From a bacterium (lineage in GTDB: Bacteria; Bacillota; Bacilli; Lactobacillales; Streptococcaceae): a stretch of DNA of 64,000 nucleotides. Location of the stretch: NCBI GenBank assembly GCA_905221205.1, contig CAJNCG010000002.1, positions 1-64,000 of the forward strand, in the 5' to 3' direction. The notes under the pieces are model-generated. The model searched no databases. It had not been told where the DNA came from and saw only the letters and a list, made by a program, of their open reading frames with translations. A program made the translations under genes and the position numbers. Shown here piece after piece: positions 40,426 through 48,529 of the stretch (the stretch's first letter is position 1; each line of letters begins with the position of its first letter).

Positions 40426-41658
40426 ATGAAGAAAAAAATCTTAGCGTCACTTTTACTAAGTACAGTAATGGTTTCTCAAGCAGCTGTTTTAACAACTGCG
40501 CATGCAGAAACTACTGATGACAAAATTGCTGCTCAAGATAATAAAATTAGTAACTTAACAGCACAACAACAAGAAGCCCAAAAACAAGTTGATCAAATTC
40601 AGGAGCAAGTATCTGCTATTCAAACAGAGCAATCAAACTTGCAATCTGAAAATGATAGATTACAAGCAGAATCTAAAAAGCTTGAGGGTGAAATTACAGA
40701 ACTTTCTAAGAATATCGTATCTCGTAATGATTCATTGCAAAAACAGGCTCGTAGTGCTCAAACAAATGGAGCTGCAACAAACTACATCAATACAATTGTA
40801 AATTCAAAATCAATTACAGAAGCTATTTCACGTGTTGCTGCAATGAGTGAAATCGTATCTGCAAACAACAAGATGTTGGAACAACAAAAAGCAGATAAGC
40901 AAGCTATTTCTGAAAAACAAGTAGCAAATAATGATGCAATCAATACAGTTATTGCAAATCAGCAAAAACTAGCCGATGATGCTCAAACATTGACAACTAA
41001 ACAAGCAGAGTTGAAAGCTGCAGAATTGAATCTTGCTGCTGAAAAGGCTACTGCAGAGGATGAAAAAGCAAGTTTACTTGAGAAAAAAGCAGCAGCGGAA
41101 GCAGAAGCTAAAGCAGCTGCAGAAGCAGAAGCAGCTTACAAAGCTAAACAAGCAAGTCAACAACAAACAGTCGTTGCTTCTGGAAATACAACGTTTACAG
41201 CAGAAGTTAAAGCAGTATCTACTACTTCTTCATCTAGTTCGTCTGAATCATCTTCAAGTAGCGCTTCAACAGAATCAGCAAGTTACACTCCTGCACCAGT
41301 GAAACAACGTCCAACATACAGTACAAATGCTTCAAGTTATCCAGTTGGTGAGTGTACATGGGGAGCTAAGACATTGGCACCTTGGGCTGGAGACTACTGG
41401 GGTAATGGAGCACAATGGGCTACAAGTGCAGCTGCTGCAGGTTTCCGTACAGGATCTACGCCTCAAGTTGGTGCGATTGCATGTTGGAATGATGGCGGAT
41501 ATGGACACGTAGCCGTGGTTACAGCTGTTTCATCATCAACAAGTATCCAAGTATCTGAATCAAACTATGGTGGAAACCGTACAATCGGAAACAAACGTGG
41601 ATGGTTCAATCCTACCACAACTTCAGAAGGTTTTGTAACATATATCTATCCAAACTAA
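40426..41658 (+). CDS. pcsB: Peptidoglycan hydrolase PcsB
   Basis: Essential septum-splitting hydrolase activated by FtsEX. In order: signal peptide (1-27, cleavage near AHA-ETT), a long coiled coil (about 30-240), an Ala/Ser-rich linker, and a C-terminal CHAP amidase/endopeptidase domain (about 295-410) with the catalytic Cys in [10 protein letters not shown] and His in GYGHVAVV. At 410 residues it is somewhat longer than the ~392 of pneumococcus, mostly in the linker. Confidence 0.97.
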   Translation: MKKKILASLLLSTVMVSQAAVLTTAHAETTDDKIAAQDNKISNLTAQQQEAQKQVDQIQEQVSAIQTEQSNLQSENDRLQAESKKLEGEITELSKNIVSRNDSLQKQARSAQTNGAATNYINTIVNSKSITEAISRVAAMSEIVSANNKMLEQQKADKQAISEKQVANNDAINTVIANQQKLADDAQTLTTKQAELKAAELNLAAEKATAEDEKASLLEKKAAAEAEAKAAAEAEAAYKAKQASQQQTVVASGNTTFTAEVKAVSTTSSSSSSESSSSSASTESASYTPAPVKQRPTYSTNASSYPVGECTWGAKTLAPWAGDYWGNGAQWATSAAAAGFRTGSTPQVGAIACWNDGGYGHVAVVTAVSSSTSIQVSESNYGGNRTIGNKRGWFNPTTTSEGFVTYIYPN

Positions 41659-41669
41659 TGAATGAAACG

Positions 41670-41695
41670 AAGAGGCTCGATGCGAGTCTCTTTTA
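41670..41695 (+). terminator. Terminator of pcsB
   Basis: AAGAGGCTCG / CGAGTCTCTT hairpin (one G-T pair) with a 3-base loop, followed by TTTA. Confidence 0.85.
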
Positions 41696-41738
41696 TGTTG
41701 TGGATAGTTAACTTACTTTAAAAATCTACTAAAATAGC

Positions 41739-41767
41739 TTGAAAATATTGAAAAAGTATGGTAAAAT
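41739..41767 (+). promoter_or_regulatory. Promoter of rpsB
   Basis: TTGAAA (41739-41744), 17-base spacer, TAAAAT (41762-41767). Confidence 0.82.
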
Positions 41768-41773
41768 GAAACT

Positions 41774-41883
41774 TGTCGTGTGAACGATAATACTCATTCT
41801 TGATGAATTGTGAAGCAGTTGCCCTTGGGTCGTTTTGCGAGTTGAAGTCAAGAAGAGGAAAAAAACAAAAAGGAGAAATACTC
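41774..41883 (+). promoter_or_regulatory. Long rpsB 5' leader, candidate ribosomal-protein leader RNA
   Basis: About 110 bases of untranslated RNA lie between the predicted start site and rpsB, with short pairing segments (AACGAT with GTCGTT; TCAT with ATGA; CCC with GGG) before the AAGGAG ribosome site. Autoregulation by S2 is known in other bacteria; here it is only inferred. Confidence 0.45.
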
Positions 41884-42663
41884 ATGGCAGTAATTTCAAT
41901 GAAACAACTTCTTGAGGCTGGTGTACACTTTGGTCACCAAACTCGTCGCTGGAACCCTAAGATGGCTAAGTACATCTTTACAGAGCGTAACGGAATCCAC
42001 GTTATCGACTTGCAACAAACTGTAAAATACGCTGACCAAGCATACGACTTCATGCGTGATGCAGCAGCTAACGATGCAGTTGTATTGTTCGTTGGTACTA
42101 AGAAACAAGCAGCTGATGCAGTTGCTGAAGAAGCAGTACGTTCAGGTCAATACTTCATCAACCACCGTTGGTTGGGTGGAACTCTTACAAACTGGGGAAC
42201 AATCCAAAAACGTATCGCTCGTTTGAAAGAAATCAAACGTATGGAAGAAGATGGAACTTTCGAAGTTCTTCCTAAGAAAGAAGTTGCACTTCTTAACAAA
42301 CAACGTGCACGTCTTGAAAAATTCTTGGGTGGTATCGAAGATATGCCTCGTATTCCAGATGTTATGTACGTAGTTGACCCACATAAAGAGCAAATCGCTG
42401 TTAAAGAAGCTAAAAAATTGGGAATCCCAGTTGTAGCGATGGTTGACACAAACACTGATCCAGATGATATCGATGTAATCATCCCAGCTAACGATGACGC
42501 TATCCGCGCTGTTAAATTGATCACAGCTAAATTGGCTGACGCTATCATCGAAGGACGTCAAGGTGAAGATGCAGCAGCAGTTGAAGCAGAATTTGCAGCT
42601 TCAGAAGCTCAAGCAGATTCAATCGAAGAAATCGTTGAAGTTGTAGAAGGCGACAACGCTTAA
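41884..42663 (+). CDS. rpsB: 30S ribosomal protein S2
   Basis: The start is the ATG giving [27 protein letters not shown], after an AAAGGAG ribosome site; a longer reading from 41800 runs through the leader and is rejected. The 259 residues are the full S2 family, with an acidic C-terminal tail. Strong codon bias marks high expression. It is paired with tsf, as in most bacteria. Confidence 0.98.
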   Translation: MAVISMKQLLEAGVHFGHQTRRWNPKMAKYIFTERNGIHVIDLQQTVKYADQAYDFMRDAAANDAVVLFVGTKKQAADAVAEEAVRSGQYFINHRWLGGTLTNWGTIQKRIARLKEIKRMEEDGTFEVLPKKEVALLNKQRARLEKFLGGIEDMPRIPDVMYVVDPHKEQIAVKEAKKLGIPVVAMVDTNTDPDDIDVIIPANDDAIRAVKLITAKLADAIIEGRQGEDAAAVEAEFAASEAQADSIEEIVEVVEGDNA

Positions 42664-42684
42664 TTCATATAAATAGTAATTACC

Positions 42685-42734
42685 TAGGAGGGCGGGGCTT
42701 AGCCCGGCTCTCCTATTTTTAAAAAATATAGGAG
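42685..42734 (+). promoter_or_regulatory. rpsB-tsf intergenic hairpin with alternative pairing to the tsf ribosome site
   Basis: Segment A TAGGAG (42685-42690) pairs with segment B CTCCTA (42710-42715), with an inner GGGC / GCCC stem, and is followed by TTTTT: an intrinsic terminator. Segment B plus one T, CTCCTAT (42710-42716), can instead pair with segment C ATAGGAG (42728-42734), which contains the tsf ribosome site. The two folds are mutually exclusive. Confidence 0.7.
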
Positions 42735-42741
42735 AATCAAA

Positions 42742-43782
42742 ATGGCAGAAATTACAGCTAAACTTGTAAAAGAGTTGCGTGAAAAATCTGGTGCCGGAGT
42801 TATGGACGCTAAAAAAGCGCTTGTAGAAACAGACGGTGACATCGAAAAAGCGATTGAATTGCTTCGTGAAAAAGGTATGGCTAAGGCAGCTAAGAAAGCT
42901 GACCGTGTTGCTGCAGAAGGTTTGACTGGTGTTTACGTTAACGGTAATGTTGCAGCAGTTATCGAAGTAAACGCTGAAACTGACTTCGTTGCTAAAAATG
43001 CTCAATTCGTTGAATTGGTAAATACTACAGCTAAAGTTATTGCTGAAGGAAAACCTGCTAACAATGAAGAAGCTCTTGCTTTGACAATGCCTTCAGGTGA
43101 AACTCTTGAAGCTGCATACGTATCTGCAACAGCAACTATCGGAGAAAAAATCTCATTCCGTCGCTTTGCATTGATTGAAAAAACAGATGCACAACACTTT
43201 GGAGCTTACCAACATAACGGTGGACGTATCGGTGTTATTTCAGTTGTTGAAGGTGGAGACGAAGCACTTGCTAAACAATTGTCAATGCACATCGCAGCGA
43301 TGAAACCAACAGTTCTTTCTTACAAAGAATTGGATGAGCAATTCGTTAAAGATGAGTTGGCACAATTGAACCACGTTATCGACCAAGACAACGAAAGCCG
43401 TGCAATGGTTAACAAACCAGCTCTTCCACACTTGAAGTATGGATCAAAAGCTCAATTGACTGATGAAGTGATTGCGCAAGCTGAAGCTGATATCAAAGCT
43501 GAGTTGGCTGCAGAAGGCAAACCAGAAAAAATCTGGGATAAAATCATCCCAGGTAAAATGGATCGCTTCATGCTTGATAACACTAAAGTTGACCAAGCTT
43601 ACACACTTCTTGCACAAGTATACATCATGGATGACAGCAAGACAGTTGAAGCATACCTTGAATCAGTTAACGCTTCAGTAGTTGAGTTCGCTCGCTTTGA
43701 AGTTGGTGAAGGTATCGAAAAAGCTGCAAACGACTTCGAAGCTGAAGTTGCAGCTACAATGGCAGCAGCCTTGAATAACTAA
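42742..43782 (+). CDS. tsf: Translation elongation factor Ts
   Basis: Nucleotide exchange factor for EF-Tu. The N-terminal UBA-like domain and signatures ([24 protein letters not shown]) are clear in 346 residues. The ribosome site TAGGAGA is 6 bases before the ATG and can be paired by the upstream hairpin. Codon use is highly biased. Confidence 0.98.
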   Translation: MAEITAKLVKELREKSGAGVMDAKKALVETDGDIEKAIELLREKGMAKAAKKADRVAAEGLTGVYVNGNVAAVIEVNAETDFVAKNAQFVELVNTTAKVIAEGKPANNEEALALTMPSGETLEAAYVSATATIGEKISFRRFALIEKTDAQHFGAYQHNGGRIGVISVVEGGDEALAKQLSMHIAAMKPTVLSYKELDEQFVKDELAQLNHVIDQDNESRAMVNKPALPHLKYGSKAQLTDEVIAQAEADIKAELAAEGKPEKIWDKIIPGKMDRFMLDNTKVDQAYTLLAQVYIMDDSKTVEAYLESVNASVVEFARFEVGEGIEKAANDFEAEVAATMAAALNN

Positions 43783-43786
43783 TAAT

Positions 43787-43816
43787 AAAAAGGAAGCCAA
43801 ATTGCTTCCTTTTTTC
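43787..43816 (+). terminator. Terminator of tsf
   Basis: AAAAGGAAGC / GCTTCCTTTT hairpin followed by further T. Confidence 0.93.
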
Positions 43817-43903
43817 TATGCAGTCGATTTTTATAGGGAGATGTTCCTACTTTCAAGGTACAAATAAAAAGCCCTATAATAAGGGCTAAGTGTATTTAGG
43901 AGA

Positions 43904-44830
43904 CTACACTTCAAATTCATAGAGTGCTGTAGACAAATAACGTTCGCCGTTATCTGGTGCTAGAGCAAGGACTTTCTTACCTGTACCTAATTTCTTAGCA
44001 ACTTCAATGGCTCCATAGATAGCTGCAGCTGAAGAAATACCAACAAGGAAGCCTTCTTTTCCACCAATTTCACGTCCAAGTGCGAGAGCATCGTCTGATG
44101 TTACACGAACGATACCATCATAGGCTTTAGTATCAAGTGTATCAGGAATAAATCCAGCTGAGATACCTTGAATTTTGTGTGGTCCAGGTTTTTCACCAGA
44201 TAGAATAGCAGATTCGTCTGCTTCTACTGCAAAAACTTGAATGTTAGAATTTGCTGATTTGAGTGCATGAGAAACACCAGAAATTGTTCCACCGGTACCA
44301 ACTCCAGCAACAAAGGCATCTAATCCATCTTTACCGAAAGCAGCCAGTATCTCAGCTCCTGTTGTTCTTTCGTGTACTTCTGGATTAGCTGGATTGTCAA
44401 ACTGAAGAGGAAGGAAACCATCACGTTCAGCAGCGATTTCTTGAGCCTTGGCAATAGCACCTTTCATTCCTTCGCTACCAGGCGTAAGGACGAGTTCAGC
44501 ACCATAGGCTTGGATAATCTTACGGCGTTCTACACTCATAGTTTCAGGCATAACGATAACAACTTTATACCCTTTAGCAGCACCTACCCATGACAGTCCA
44601 ATACCAGTGTTTCCACTTGTTGCTTCAACAATGGTAGCACCCGGTTTTAGAATACCGTCTTGTTCAGCTTTTTCAATCATGCTAAGAGCAATACGGTCTT
44701 TTACAGAAGAACCAGGGTTAAATGCTTCAAGTTTTACATAGACGTCCGCAGCACCTTCTGGTACAATATTGTTGAGTTTAACAATCGGAGTTTGACCGAT
44801 TAATTCAGTAATGTTGTTATAAATAGACAT
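43904..44830 (-). CDS. cysK: Cysteine synthase A (O-acetylserine sulfhydrylase)
   Basis: PLP enzyme forming cysteine from O-acetylserine and sulfide. The PLP Lys is in [12 protein letters not shown] and the Asn/phosphate loops are TSGNTGIG and GTGGT. The 308 residues are normal. The gene stands alone on the minus strand between tsf and yigZ. Confidence 0.97.
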   Translation of the reverse strand: MSIYNNITELIGQTPIVKLNNIVPEGAADVYVKLEAFNPGSSVKDRIALSMIEKAEQDGILKPGATIVEATSGNTGIGLSWVGAAKGYKVVIVMPETMSVERRKIIQAYGAELVLTPGSEGMKGAIAKAQEIAAERDGFLPLQFDNPANPEVHERTTGAEILAAFGKDGLDAFVAGVGTGGTISGVSHALKSANSNIQVFAVEADESAILSGEKPGPHKIQGISAGFIPDTLDTKAYDGIVRVTSDDALALGREIGGKEGFLVGISSAAAIYGAIEVAKKLGTGKKVLALAPDNGERYLSTALYEFEV

Positions 44831-44859
44831 ATGAATACCTCTTTGTATAAGATATCTCT

Positions 44860-44865
44860 AGTATA
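44860..44865 (-). promoter_or_regulatory. -10 element of cysK
   Basis: TATACT on the minus strand, 29 bases before the cysK ATG, with a further TATAG-type repeat upstream. Confidence 0.55.
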
Positions 44866-44894
44866 ACGCTATCTATACCATTTGTAAAATATAG

Positions 44895-44923
44895 AAATCC
44901 TATCGAAGCGATAGGATTTTTTT
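44895..44923. terminator. Hairpin between yigZ and cysK
   Basis: AAATCCTATCG / CGATAGGATTT with a 3-base loop; T run on the plus side. On the minus strand, the direction of both flanking genes, the T tract is poor. The remaining 190 bases to yigZ (44924-45115) show no gene or clear site to me. Confidence 0.65.
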
Positions 44924-45115
44924 ATATCATAGGTCCAATCTATTAATTTTTAAGTGATTGTGGTAGGCTAATTCTAGTAAATAGGTGTAAAGGAGAACGC
45001 TATCAGTTTTCTTTTTGAATTGCTTCATTTTCTAGTAGGTCTTGGCAAGTATCTTTTTATGTTGCTAATTAAAGTAGCGGTGAGAATGTCAGTGAAACAC
45101 TGTATTATCTATTAT

Positions 45116-45751
45116 TTACACTAAGTTTACAGGAACTTCAACTTCTCGTAAACCTTGATCAGTTAAAGTGACCTTTCCATTAAAAAACTCTACAAGTGCA
45201 GCTTTAATATTTTCTTTTTCTTCTTTATCAACATAAATCACCGTATCGACTTGATCTGTAAAATTGGTATCTAGCTCCATGAGATTATGTTCTTTAAGGA
45301 AGTTACTGTACTCTTGATACTGAGCGTAAGACATTTGAATAGAAATTCCAGCTTGTTCCTTTATTTCAACAATGCCAATTTCTTTGACAGCTAAGGCAAC
45401 ACTGCCAGCGTAAGCACGAATCAGTCCTCCAGCGCCTAATTTAATACCACCAAAGTAACGTGTCACGACCACACAGACATTGGTGAGATTGTGATTTTCT
45501 AGTACCCCAAGCATGGGAACGCCAGCAGTACCACTGGGCTCACCATCATCACTTGTACGTTTGATTTCACTACGTTCCCCAATAATGAAGGCAGAGCAGT
45601 TATGCGTCGCTTTGTAGTGTTCTTTTTTGATGGTGGTGATGAATTCACGAGCCTCTTCTTCGCTATAAACACGCTTAGCGTGACAGATAAAGCGGGATTT
45701 TTTGATTTCTTCTTGGACTTGACCGTCTTCTTTAATTGTTCTAAATTCCAT
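45116..45751 (-). CDS. yigZ: YigZ/IMPACT family protein
   Basis: The 211-residue protein has the UPF0029 N-terminal domain (IKKSRFICHAKRV, HNCSAFIIGE, SDDGEPSGTAG) and a C-terminal ferredoxin-like DUF1949 domain. The family binds RNA or translation components; its biochemical role is unknown. The gene is divergent from comFA with 56 bases between the starts. No ribosome site is visible: a -10-like TACAAT lies 6 bases before the ATG. Confidence 0.92.
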   Translation of the reverse strand: MEFRTIKEDGQVQEEIKKSRFICHAKRVYSEEEAREFITTIKKEHYKATHNCSAFIIGERSEIKRTSDDGEPSGTAGVPMLGVLENHNLTNVCVVVTRYFGGIKLGAGGLIRAYAGSVALAVKEIGIVEIKEQAGISIQMSYAQYQEYSNFLKEHNLMELDTNFTDQVDTVIYVDKEEKENIKAALVEFFNGKVTLTDQGLREVEVPVNLV

Positions 45752-45757
45752 GATTTA

Positions 45758-45763
45758 ATTGTA
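45758..45763 (-). promoter_or_regulatory. -10 element abutting the yigZ start
   Basis: TACAAT on the minus strand, exactly 6 bases before the ATG, which predicts initiation on the A of the start codon. The -35 is weak. Confidence 0.5.
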
Positions 45764-45792
45764 CTAAAAAATCATCTAAAGCGCTAGGTTTT

Positions 45793-45800
45793 TACGAATA
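45793..45800 (+). promoter_or_regulatory. ComX (combox/cinbox) promoter of comFA
   Basis: TACGAATA, exact consensus of the late-competence promoter, preceded by T-rich sequence. It ends 7 bases before the comFA ATG. Confidence 0.93.
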
Positions 45801-45807
45801 AAGAAGT

Positions 45808-47106
45808 ATGAAAGTAAATCCAAATTATCTCGGTCGTTTGTTTACTGAGAATGAATTAACTAAAGAGGAACGTCAGTTGGCGGAGAAACTTCCAGCAATG
45901 AGAAAGGAGAAGGGGAAACTTTTCTGTCAACGTTGTAATAGTATTATTCTAGAGGAATGGTATTTGCCCGTCGGTGCTTACTATTGTCGGGAGTGCTTAA
46001 TTATGAAGCGAGTTAGGAGTGATCAATCTTTATACTATTTCCCACAGGAGGATTTTCCGAAGCAAGATGTTCTTAAATGGCGTGGTCAATTAACTCCTTT
46101 TCAAGAGAAGGTATCAGAGGGACTGATTCAAGCAGTAGACAAACACGAGCCAACTTTAGTTCATGCGGTGACAGGGGCTGGAAAGACAGAAATGATTTAT
46201 CAAATTGTGGCTAAGGTTATCAATGCGGGTGGTGCAGTGTGTTTGGCCAGTCCTCGCATAGATGTTTGTTTGGAACTTTATAAGCGCCTGCAAGATGATT
46301 TTGCTTGCGAGATAGCTCTATTACATGGGGAATCAGCACCTTATTTTCGAACTCCTCTAGTGGTTGCAACGACTCATCAGTTATTGAAGTTTTATCAAGC
46401 TTTTGATTTACTGATAGTGGATGAAGTAGATGCCTTTCCTTATGTTGACAACTCCACGCTTTACCATGCTGTCAAGAATAGTGTAAAGGAGAATGGGCTG
46501 AGAATCTTTTTAACAGCGACTTCGACAGATGAGTTAGATAGGAAAGTCCGTTTAGGAGAATTAAAAAGACTGAGCTTACCTAGACGATTTCATGGGAATC
46601 CATTGATTATTCCTAAGCTAGTTTGGTTATCGGATTTTAATCGCTATTTGGATAAGAATCGTTTGTCACCAAAGTTAAAGTCTTATATTGAGAAACAGAG
46701 AAAGACAGCTTATCCGTTACTCATTTTTGTATCCGAAATTAAAAAAGGGGAGCAGCTAAAAGAAATCTTACAGGAGCAATTTCCAAATGAGAAAATTGGA
46801 TTTGTGTCTTCTGTTACAGAAGATCGATTAGAGCAGGTGCAGGCTTTTCGAGATGGAGAATTGACAATACTGATTAGTACGACGATATTGGAACGTGGAG
46901 TTACCTTCCCTTGTGTGGATGTTTTTGTAGTAGAGGCCAATCATCGTTTGTTTACCAAGTCTAGTTTGATTCAGATTGGTGGACGAGTTGGACGAAGCAT
47001 GGATAGACCGACAGGAGATTTGCTTTTCTTTCATGACGGGTTAAATGCTTCAATCAAGAAGGCAATTAAGGAAATTCAGCAGATGAACAAGGAGGCAGGC
47101 TTATGA
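45808..47106 (+). CDS. comFA: Competence helicase/translocase ComFA
   Basis: ATP-dependent motor for uptake of single-stranded DNA. A zinc finger (C40, C43, C60, C63) precedes the DEAD-like core with Walker A AVTGAGKTE (about 120-128), Walker B DEVD (205-208), a TATST motif III and helicase C (QIGGRVGRS). The 432 residues are full length. It overlaps comFC by 4 bases. The ATG is so close to the ComX box that the mRNA should have no leader. Confidence 0.97.
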   Translation: MKVNPNYLGRLFTENELTKEERQLAEKLPAMRKEKGKLFCQRCNSIILEEWYLPVGAYYCRECLIMKRVRSDQSLYYFPQEDFPKQDVLKWRGQLTPFQEKVSEGLIQAVDKHEPTLVHAVTGAGKTEMIYQIVAKVINAGGAVCLASPRIDVCLELYKRLQDDFACEIALLHGESAPYFRTPLVVATTHQLLKFYQAFDLLIVDEVDAFPYVDNSTLYHAVKNSVKENGLRIFLTATSTDELDRKVRLGELKRLSLPRRFHGNPLIIPKLVWLSDFNRYLDKNRLSPKLKSYIEKQRKTAYPLLIFVSEIKKGEQLKEILQEQFPNEKIGFVSSVTEDRLEQVQAFRDGELTILISTTILERGVTFPCVDVFVVEANHRLFTKSSLIQIGGRVGRSMDRPTGDLLFFHDGLNASIKKAIKEIQQMNKEAGL

Positions 47107-47765
47107 AGTGTTTGTTATGTGGGCAGACTATGAAGACTGTCTTAACTTTTAGTAGTCTCTTACTTCTGAAGAATGATGAGTCTTGTCTTTGTTCAGACTG
47201 TGACTCTACTTTTGAGAGGATTGGAGAAGAAAACTGTCCAAATTGTATGAAAACAGTCTTGTCAACAAAGTGTCAAGATTGTCAATCTTGGTGTAAAGAG
47301 GGAATTGAGGTCTCCCATAGAGCGATTTTTACTTACAATCAAGCTATGAAAGATTTTTTCAGTCGGTATAAGTTTGATGGAGACTTCCTTTTAAGAAAAG
47401 TTTTCGCTTCATTTTTAAGTGAGGAGTTGAAAAAGTACAAAGAGTATCAATTTGTAGTCATTCCATTAAGTAAGGAGAGATATGCTGACAGAGGATTTAA
47501 TCAGGTTGAGGGCTTGGTAGATGCAGCAGGATTCAAGTATTTGGATTTATTAGAAAAAAGAGAAGAGCGAGCCAGTTCTTCTAAGAGTCGTTCAGAACGT
47601 TTAGCTACAGAACTTCCTTTCTCTATTAAAAGTGAAGTTACTATTCCTAAAAAAATCCTACTTATAGATGATATTTATACTACTGGAACAACTATAAATC
47701 GTGTGAAGAAACTGCTGGAAGAAGCTGGTGCTGAGGATGTAAAAACTTTTTCCCTTGTAAGATGA
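47103..47765 (+). CDS. comFC: Competence protein ComFC (phosphoribosyltransferase-like)
   Basis: Partner of ComFA in DNA uptake. An N-terminal zinc-binding segment (CLLCGQ, CLCSDC, CPNC and CQDC) is followed by a type I phosphoribosyltransferase fold with the PRPP loop ILLIDDIYTTGTT. The length is 220 residues. It is in the comFA operon and therefore ComX controlled. Confidence 0.96.
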   Translation: MKCLLCGQTMKTVLTFSSLLLLKNDESCLCSDCDSTFERIGEENCPNCMKTVLSTKCQDCQSWCKEGIEVSHRAIFTYNQAMKDFFSRYKFDGDFLLRKVFASFLSEELKKYKEYQFVVIPLSKERYADRGFNQVEGLVDAAGFKYLDLLEKREERASSSKSRSERLATELPFSIKSEVTIPKKILLIDDIYTTGTTINRVKKLLEEAGAEDVKTFSLVR

Positions 47766-47774
47766 GGAAAAAAT

Positions 47775-47803
47775 TTGCAAAAATAAAATGAAAGCGTTAT
47801 AAT
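47775..47803 (+). promoter_or_regulatory. Promoter of hpf with overlapping cre-like site
   Basis: TTGCAA (47775-47780), 17-base spacer, TATAAT (47798-47803). TGAAAGCGTTATAA (47789-47802) resembles the CcpA catabolite-response element TGNAARCGNWWNCA, with one clear mismatch at the conserved C, and overlaps the -10. Confidence 0.65.
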
Positions 47804-47844
47804 AAAATCAGAAAAACAAAAATGTTTAGAAAGAAGGTACTCAT

Positions 47845-48393
47845 ATGATTAAATATAGTATCCGTGGTGAAAACCTAGAAGTAACAGAAGCAATTCGTGA
47901 TTATGTAGTTTCTAAACTCGAAAAGATCGAAAAGTATTTTCAAGCTGAACAAGAGTTGGATGCTCGAGTTAACTTGAAGGTGTATCGTGAAAAAACTGCT
48001 AAAGTGGAAGTGACGATTCCGCTTGGCTCAATTACTCTTCGTGCAGAAGATGTGTCTCAAGATATGTATGGTTCAATTGACCTTGTAACCGATAAAATTG
48101 AACGTCAGATTCGTAAAAATAAAACAAAAATCGAGCGTAAAAATAAAAATAAGGTAGCAACTAGTCAATTATTTACAGATGCTTTGGTGGAAGATCCAAA
48201 TGTTGTCCAGTCTAGAGTTGTTCGTTCAAAACAAATTGATTTAAAACCGATGGATTTGGAAGAAGCTATTTTACAGATGGATTTGTTGGGACATGATTTC
48301 TTTATCTATGTGGATGTTGAAGATCAAACAACCAATGTGATTTATCGTCGTGAAGATGGCGAAATTGGTTTGTTAGAAGTTAAAGAATCTTAA
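47845..48393 (+). CDS. hpf: Long ribosome hibernation-promoting factor
   Basis: Dimerises 70S ribosomes into 100S in stationary phase and under stress. The N-terminal S30AE domain (about 1-100, MIKYSIRGENLEVTEAIRDY) binds the decoding site; a linker leads to the C-terminal dimerisation domain (about 125-180, PMDLEEAILQMDLLGHDFFIY). The length of 182 residues is the long form. Confidence 0.96.
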   Translation: MIKYSIRGENLEVTEAIRDYVVSKLEKIEKYFQAEQELDARVNLKVYREKTAKVEVTIPLGSITLRAEDVSQDMYGSIDLVTDKIERQIRKNKTKIERKNKNKVATSQLFTDALVEDPNVVQSRVVRSKQIDLKPMDLEEAILQMDLLGHDFFIYVDVEDQTTNVIYRREDGEIGLLEVKES

Positions 48394-48406
48394 TTCCAAT
48401 ATGTGT

Positions 48407-48445
48407 AAAGGAAGGTTTACTGAATTGTAAACCTTCCTTTTTCTT
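48407..48445 (+). terminator. Terminator of hpf
   Basis: AAAGGAAGGTTTAC / GTAAACCTTCCTTT, a perfect 14-base-pair stem with a 6-base loop, followed by TTCTT. Confidence 0.95.
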
Positions 48446-48501
48446 AAAATGGATAGAATTACTGATTACACTTTTAAAAAGTCGCTTTTTGGTGGTTATT
48501 A

Positions 48502-48510
48502 TGGTATAAT
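48502..48510 (+). promoter_or_regulatory. Extended -10 promoter of gdpP
   Basis: TGGTATAAT, 19 bases before the chosen gdpP ATG. Its presence argues against the upstream ATG at 48449. Confidence 0.7.
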
Positions 48511-48529
48511 GAGTGCCAAGAGGTTTGGA

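Noticed and set aside
41800..41883. N-terminal extension of ribosomal protein S2
   Set aside because: The extra 28 codons lie in the untranslated leader, have no ribosome site and do not belong to the S2 family; AAAGGAG precedes the ATG at 41884.
42142..42561. Long open frames antisense to rpsB and tsf
   Set aside because: They result from the strongly biased codon use of these highly expressed genes.
48449..48529. N-terminal extension of GdpP
   Set aside because: An extended -10 promoter (48502-48510) lies inside it, and the shorter start gives the usual 657-residue protein.
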